Shown here in pieces: positions 5,212 to 8,432 of a stretch of 8,432 nucleotides of DNA; within the stretch, counting starts at the first letter, position 1; each line of letters starts with the position of its first letter. The DNA comes from JAJYTL01 sp046705265 (lineage in GTDB: Bacteria > Pseudomonadota > Alphaproteobacteria > Ferrovibrionales > Ferrovibrionaceae). The DNA lies in assembly GCA_046705265.1 (NCBI GenBank), contig JBJKQL010000033.1, positions 1 through 8,432 on the forward strand. The letters run 5' to 3'. Position numbers and translations under genes: made by a program. The notes beneath the pieces were generated by a model. It had not been told where the DNA came from, made no database searches, and saw only the letters and a program-made list of their open reading frames with translations.

Positions 5212-5491
5212 GGCTCTTCGCCGGCTCCGATCGCGGCGGCGAGCGCGCCGCGGTGATGTTTACGCTCATCACGACATGTCGATTGAGTAACGTCGATCCG
5301 CAGGCCTGGCTCGCCGACGTCCTCGCCCGCATTGCCGATCACCCGGCACAGCGGCTCGACGAACTGATGCCCTGGAACTGGAAGAAAAACCGGGCCGCCG
5401 AAACCCTGGCCGCCTAGCCGCCCCACAAACCATCCTGCAAATACCGGGCAAGACTCTCGCCACCTCACCGCGGTTCTGGCCGGATGCTTAC
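5190..5491 (+). mobile_element. IS66-family remnant: transposase (TnpC) C-terminus and right end
   Basis: The + frame to TAG 5415-5417 reads ALGRRSWLFAGSDRGGERAA and then DPQAWLADVLARIADHPAQR, DELMPWNWKK: the last ~70 residues of an IS66 transposase, including the conserved C-terminal segment. The catalytic domain is missing, cut off at the junction with the DUF5372-like gene near 5190-5210. After the stop, ~74 bp of non-coding DNA ends in GGATGCTTAC at 5491, which fits the IS66 terminal repeat (GTAAGC read outward on the other strand). The left end is not in the window, so the target duplication cannot be checked. Dead element. Confidence 0.8.
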
Positions 5492-5582
5492 GCGAGGCCA
5501 GCGCATGCAACGTCTCTCCCGCCAGATATTCCTCCGCGACTTGCCGCTTGAACGCAACGCTGTGGCTTCGATGCTTCCTCAT
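5492..5582 (-). pseudogene. IS3-like orfA N-terminus, interrupted by the IS66 remnant
   Basis: From ATG 5582 the minus strand encodes RKHRSHSVAFKRQVAEEYLA and GETLHALASR, the helix-turn-helix start of IS3-type OrfA transposase subunits, with GGAGG upstream of the start. The match stops at 5492, exactly where the IS66 terminal sequence begins, so IS66 jumped into this gene. About 100 bp upstream of the start, TGTTATTCGGC (minus strand, 5691-5681) followed by an A/T run and CCCCC could be the outer end of the IS. Only ~30 of an expected ~100+ residues remain; the rest of the IS is absent. Confidence 0.7.
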
Positions 5583-5706
5583 GGCTTCCTTCCTCCGAAA
5601 GCCCATCAGCACCGGTCAATTCAATCCCTTCGTTCTGTCCACCCCAAGGGGCGCATTCCAATCGGGGGTCATTTTTGCACGCCGAATAACAGTAGTGTTG
5701 AGCGCA

Positions 5707-5743
5707 TTGCCTTTTCGCAGTATTTGACTATTATGACCATAGT
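5707..5743 (+). promoter_or_regulatory. Promoter and candidate operator of the Phd-VapC module
   Basis: TTGCCT (5707-5712) and TATTAT (5729-5734) with a 16 bp spacer form a plausible sigma70 promoter. An inverted repeat ACTAT-N7-ATAGT (5727-5743) overlaps the -10, a suitable site for autorepression by the Phd-type antitoxin, which starts at 5766 with GGAGGG (5752-5757) 8 bp upstream. The boxes are moderate matches. Confidence 0.45.
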
Positions 5744-5765
5744 GGATTGATGGAGGGTATAAACC

Positions 5766-6020
5766 ATGCGCGCAGACACTTGGACCGTCGCCGAAGCGAA
5801 GGCAAAATTCAGCGAGGTTTTGGATCAGGCCCGTACGAAAGGACCGCAAACCATCACCAAGCACGGCCGTAGCGCCGCAGTGCTGGTGGCGGCGGAAGAA
5901 TGGGAGCGCAAAACCAAACGCATCGGTAATCTCGCAGAATTTTTCGCCAACTCCCCACTCCGAGGCTCCGAGATCAAGGTCAAGCGTACCAAAGGTCGGC
6001 TCCGCCGAGTCGACCTGTGA
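5766..6020 (+). CDS. Phd/YefM-family antitoxin
   Basis: An 84-residue protein beginning TWTVAEAKAKFSEVLDQART, KGPQTITKHGRSAAVLVAAE, the standard Phd/YefM DNA-binding N-terminal fold (residues ~5-50), followed by a variable C-terminal segment that should bind and inactivate the toxin (EFFANSPLRGSEIKVKR). Start and Shine-Dalgarno sequence (GGAGGG, 8 bp) are clear. The stop codon TGA overlaps the toxin's GTG start (GTGA), so the pair is translationally coupled. Antitoxins of this family repress their own promoter with toxin as co-repressor; an inverted repeat over the -10 supports that here. Confidence 0.92.
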   Translation: MRADTWTVAEAKAKFSEVLDQARTKGPQTITKHGRSAAVLVAAEEWERKTKRIGNLAEFFANSPLRGSEIKVKRTKGRLRRVDL

Positions 6021-6436
6021 GCTTTCTACTCGATACCAACGCAATATCGGAATGGGTCAAGCCTCGACCCAATCCCGGCCTCATCGCCTGGATGGACGGT
6101 ATAGACGAAGACCGCGTGTTTCTCAGCGCCGTCACGCTGGCCGAACTTCGCTATGGTGTTGACCGATTGCCGATCGGCGCTAAGCGGCGGCAACTCGATC
6201 TGTGGCTCCGTGAGGAATTGCCGCGGCGTTTCGAGGCCAGGGTCCTGCCGATTGATGCCGCAGTGGCTGACGCGTGCGGCCGAGTGTTCGCACGGTGCGA
6301 GGCCGCCGGCAGGCCCATCGAGGCGATGGACGCATTTATTGCGGCGACCGCTGAGGTTCACAGCCTGACGCTGGTGACTCACAACGTTTCTGACTTCGAA
6401 ACATCGCTTAAATCCATTCTCGATCCTTGGACTTAA
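6017..6436 (+). CDS. vapC: VapC-type PIN-domain toxin (endoribonuclease)
   Basis: A 139-residue PIN-domain protein. The acidic metal-binding residues are in place: Asp6 in FLLDTNAISEWVK, Glu43 in TLAELRYG, Asp105 in IEAMDAFIAATA, and Asp126 in the closing VTHNVSDFE. Family members are Mg-dependent endoribonucleases that cut tRNA or rRNA when freed of their antitoxin; the target here is unknown. It starts with GTG overlapping the antitoxin stop by 4 bp. Full length with no frameshift, so probably active. The FitB-like spacing of motifs together with a Phd-type antitoxin is a common pairing in alphaproteobacteria. A serine recombinase gene starts 33 bp after the stop and may be co-transcribed. 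Confidence 0.93.
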   Translation: MSFLLDTNAISEWVKPRPNPGLIAWMDGIDEDRVFLSAVTLAELRYGVDRLPIGAKRRQLDLWLREELPRRFEARVLPIDAAVADACGRVFARCEAAGRPIEAMDAFIAATAEVHSLTLVTHNVSDFETSLKSILDPWT

Positions 6437-6469
6437 GGTATGGTGGTTTTCCCTAGGAGGGATCGACCG

Positions 6470-8066
6470 ATGATCCGCGTTGCACTTTATGTTCGCTATT
6501 CTTCGGACATTCAGCGGGATGCCTCGATCGAGGATCAATTCCGTCTCTGCCATGAACGGGCCGAACGAGAGGGATGGCACGTAGTCGAGACTTATAGCGA
6601 TCGCGCCGTGTCTGGTGCCAGCCTGATCCGACGCGGAATTCAAACCCTGTTGGGCGACGCCACACGTGGAATCTTCGATATCGTCCTGGCCGAGGCTCTG
6701 GACCGCATCAGCCGCGACCAAGAGGACGTCGCGGGCGTTTACAAGCGCCTGAGCTTCGCCGGTATCAAAATCGTCACGCTATCCGAGGGCGAAATCTCGC
6801 ACCTGCATGTCGGGCTCGAAGGAACAATGAATGCGCTGTTCCTCAAGGACCTTGCCGACAAAACCCGGCGGGGAATTCGTGGCAGGGTCGAACAAGGGAA
6901 ATCCGGTGGCGGTCTTTGCTATGGCTACCGCGCCGTTACAAAGCTTGACGCCAGGGGGGAGCCTATTCGCGGCGAGCGCACAATTGACGAAGCCGAGGCC
7001 CGGATCATCTGCCGCATTTTCCGTGAATTCGCGACAGGCATGTCGCCGCGTGCCATTGCCCGCGCCCTGAATGCCGAACACATTGCTGGTCCCGCAGGGT
7101 GGGACATGGATGGATACCACGATCCGCGGCCACGCCTCGCGCGGGACGGGCATCCTCAATAACGAGCTTTATATCGGAAAGCTGGTCTGGAACCGTCTGC
7201 GCTACGTTAAGAACCCCGAGACCGGCAGGCGCATTTCCCGCGTCAACCCAAAAGCCGAGTGGATCATCCAGAACGTCCCGGAATTGCGAATCGTCGATGA
7301 TTCCCTATGGGAGGCCGCAAAACGCCGCCAAGCCGCTCTCGCGGTTGAGTTCCAGAACAGTACCGCGGGGGTGCGGCAGGCGGCCGTGAATCGGCTCAAC
7401 GCCTTCCACCGCCAGCGCTTCCTGTTTTCCGGTCTTATCGGCTGCGGGATATGCGGCGGCAATACGTTATCACCCAAAATAACCGCTATGGCTGCGCCAA
7501 CCATTTCCGGCGCGGCACCTGCAGGAACGGCCACATGATTCGCCGTGATCAGATCGAGAAGCGCATTTTCGACGGTCTCAAGAAAATTCTAGTCGCGCCG
7601 GAAGCCGCCGCAACAGCGTTGCGCGAATTCCAGGAAGAAACCATCCGCCTAAACCGCGAGCGATGCGCTTCCGCGGAGTCCGACAGGCGTTCCTTGGAAC
7701 GTGTCGAGCGGCAAATCGAAAAGATCGTTGATACGGTTGCAAACGAGGGATCATATCCCGGCCCGCTCGATCGCCTCGGCAAACCGGAGCATGACAAGGT
7801 CGCACTCAAGCTCCGCATGGTGAACGCCCCACCGAACCTTCCCGACATTCACTCCACCGTGGTGGAACTCTACCGGGCCAAGCTTGAAGACTTGTCGAGT
7901 TCCCTGCAGGAGCCGCAGGCCGCCCGGGAGGCGGCCGAAATCATCCGCTCCCTCGTCAGCAGGGTGAGCCTCTTGCCCGGCCCCAAGCGCGGTGCGGTTG
8001 AAGCGACGCTGCACGGCGATCTCGCCGGCATCCTGAGCCTCGTCGCCCAAAAGAACAAAAACCTAA
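6470..8066 (+). pseudogene. Large serine recombinase with two compensating frameshifts
   Basis: Start at ATG 6470 with AGGAGG 9 bp upstream. Frame 1 encodes the catalytic domain (ALYVRYSSDIQ, probable nucleophile Ser11; LDRISRDQED; FLKDLADKTRRG) and the beginning of the recombinase domain, and stops at 7160-7162. One extra base (T7100 is the best candidate) shifts it; the next frame continues WMDTTIRGHASRGTGILNNE and the rest of the recombinase domain up to the first Cys pair of the zinc ribbon (GCGICGG). One missing base near 7461 returns to the first frame: YVITQNNRYGCANHF with the second Cys pair, a coiled coil (SDRRSLERVERQIEKIV) and the usual HGDLAGILSL ending near 8030. The summed length, ~530 residues, is normal. 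The frame then runs on without a stop into the IS end; the true 3' boundary is approximate. Probably inactive unless the indels are sequencing errors. Confidence 0.85.
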
Positions 8067-8152
8067 CCCGACTTGCGCAGAATCGAGTATGGGCTCTAGG
8101 CGAATCAAGGCCTTGGCCAAAAAGTCGGCACTACATTTTTGAGGAGTTCGCT

Positions 8153-8431
8153 TCAGGCGCTGATCGCGAGAGCTGGCGGTTGGCATTCTTGGAGACGCAT
8201 TCGCTTTGGCAAGACGATGCCGAGGCGATCGAGGAGTGCGGCCTGAGCAGCGTCGGGCTGAGTGACGCAGCGCAAGCGAATCTGGCCATGGGTCGCGGTC
8301 GGCAAAATGACGTCGTGCGATTGAATGCGTGCCAGCTCTTCGAGAACCGTGCGTGGCGAGTTTCCGAGGCCGGCGCGGCTCTGCCACATCTCGAGGCTTT
8401 TCCACAAAACGAAGGCGAGGAAACAGACCAG
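8153..8431 (-). CDS. C-terminal part of an IS1634-like transposase (5' end outside window)
   Basis: On the minus strand the frame enters at the window edge and reads LVCFLAFVLWKSLEMWQSRA, NSPRTVLEELARIQSHDVIL and IRLRCVTQPDAAQAALLDRL to TGA at 8153-8155. This is the end of DDE transposases of the IS1634/IS4 type, after the last catalytic residue. About 90 codons are visible. The bases from the stop towards 8067 hold no gene and presumably contain the IS end; on the minus strand they include TGTAGTGCCGACTTTTTGG (8136-8118). I cannot place the exact terminus. The insertion seems to have removed the stop codon of the recombinase gene that approaches from the left. Confidence 0.7.
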   Translation of the reverse strand: MVCFLAFVLWKSLEMWQSRAGLGNSPRTVLEELARIQSHDVILPTATHGQIRLRCVTQPDAAQAALLDRLGIVLPKRMRLQECQPPALAISA

Positions 8432-8432
8432 G

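Noticed and set aside
6026..6721. 231-codon minus-strand frame
   Set aside because: Opposite VapC and the second recombinase, both with clear catalytic motifs.
7956..8405. 149-codon minus-strand frame overlapping the transposase tail
   Set aside because: A different frame from the recognisable IS1634-like C-terminus and rich in arginine; shadow.

Overview
The window looks like an accessory, mobile-DNA-rich segment of a GC-rich alphaproteobacterium (plasmid, ICE or genomic island). The evidence is high GC, codon use strongly biased to G/C in the third position, and gene families common in that class: a DUF5372-type gene with a large serine recombinase, an IS66 remnant, and a CopG protein of the kind found in conjugation clusters. 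The genus cannot be told. No housekeeping gene, RNA gene or CRISPR array was seen.

Left part (1-3830). After the tail of a transposition-helper ATPase and a frameshifted CopG-type ribbon-helix-helix gene come two blocks of about 1.3 kb built on the same plan. Each begins with a copy of one direct repeat (the last codons of copG plus a strongly palindromic element of about 143 bp). Each carries a two-gene DUF1778/GNAT (TacA-TacT type) toxin-antitoxin module. Each ends with a copy of a second direct repeat of about 160 bp. The flanking repeats have the same orientation in both blocks, but the module reads rightward in block 1 and leftward in block 2, and the two modules are clearly divergent in protein sequence. 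A fragment of a secreted or membrane-anchored TPR gene lies between the blocks.

Middle (3828-5691). A leftward operon holds a DUF5372-like gene, a small gene and a large serine recombinase. The recombinase is cut off exactly where the right repeat of block 2 starts. To its right is the 3' end of an IS66 element that interrupted an IS3-like orfA.

Right part (5700-8432). A third toxin-antitoxin module, Phd/YefM plus VapC-type PIN, is followed 33 bp later by a second large serine recombinase. That gene is nearly full length but carries two opposite single-base frameshifts, and it runs into the end of an IS1634-like element whose transposase tail leaves the window on the minus strand.

Taken together this is a layered graveyard of transposons and recombinases in which three apparently intact toxin-antitoxin modules survive. 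That is what one expects if addiction modules stabilise an otherwise decaying region. The paired cassettes and the structured repeat are the parts I cannot explain by known families.
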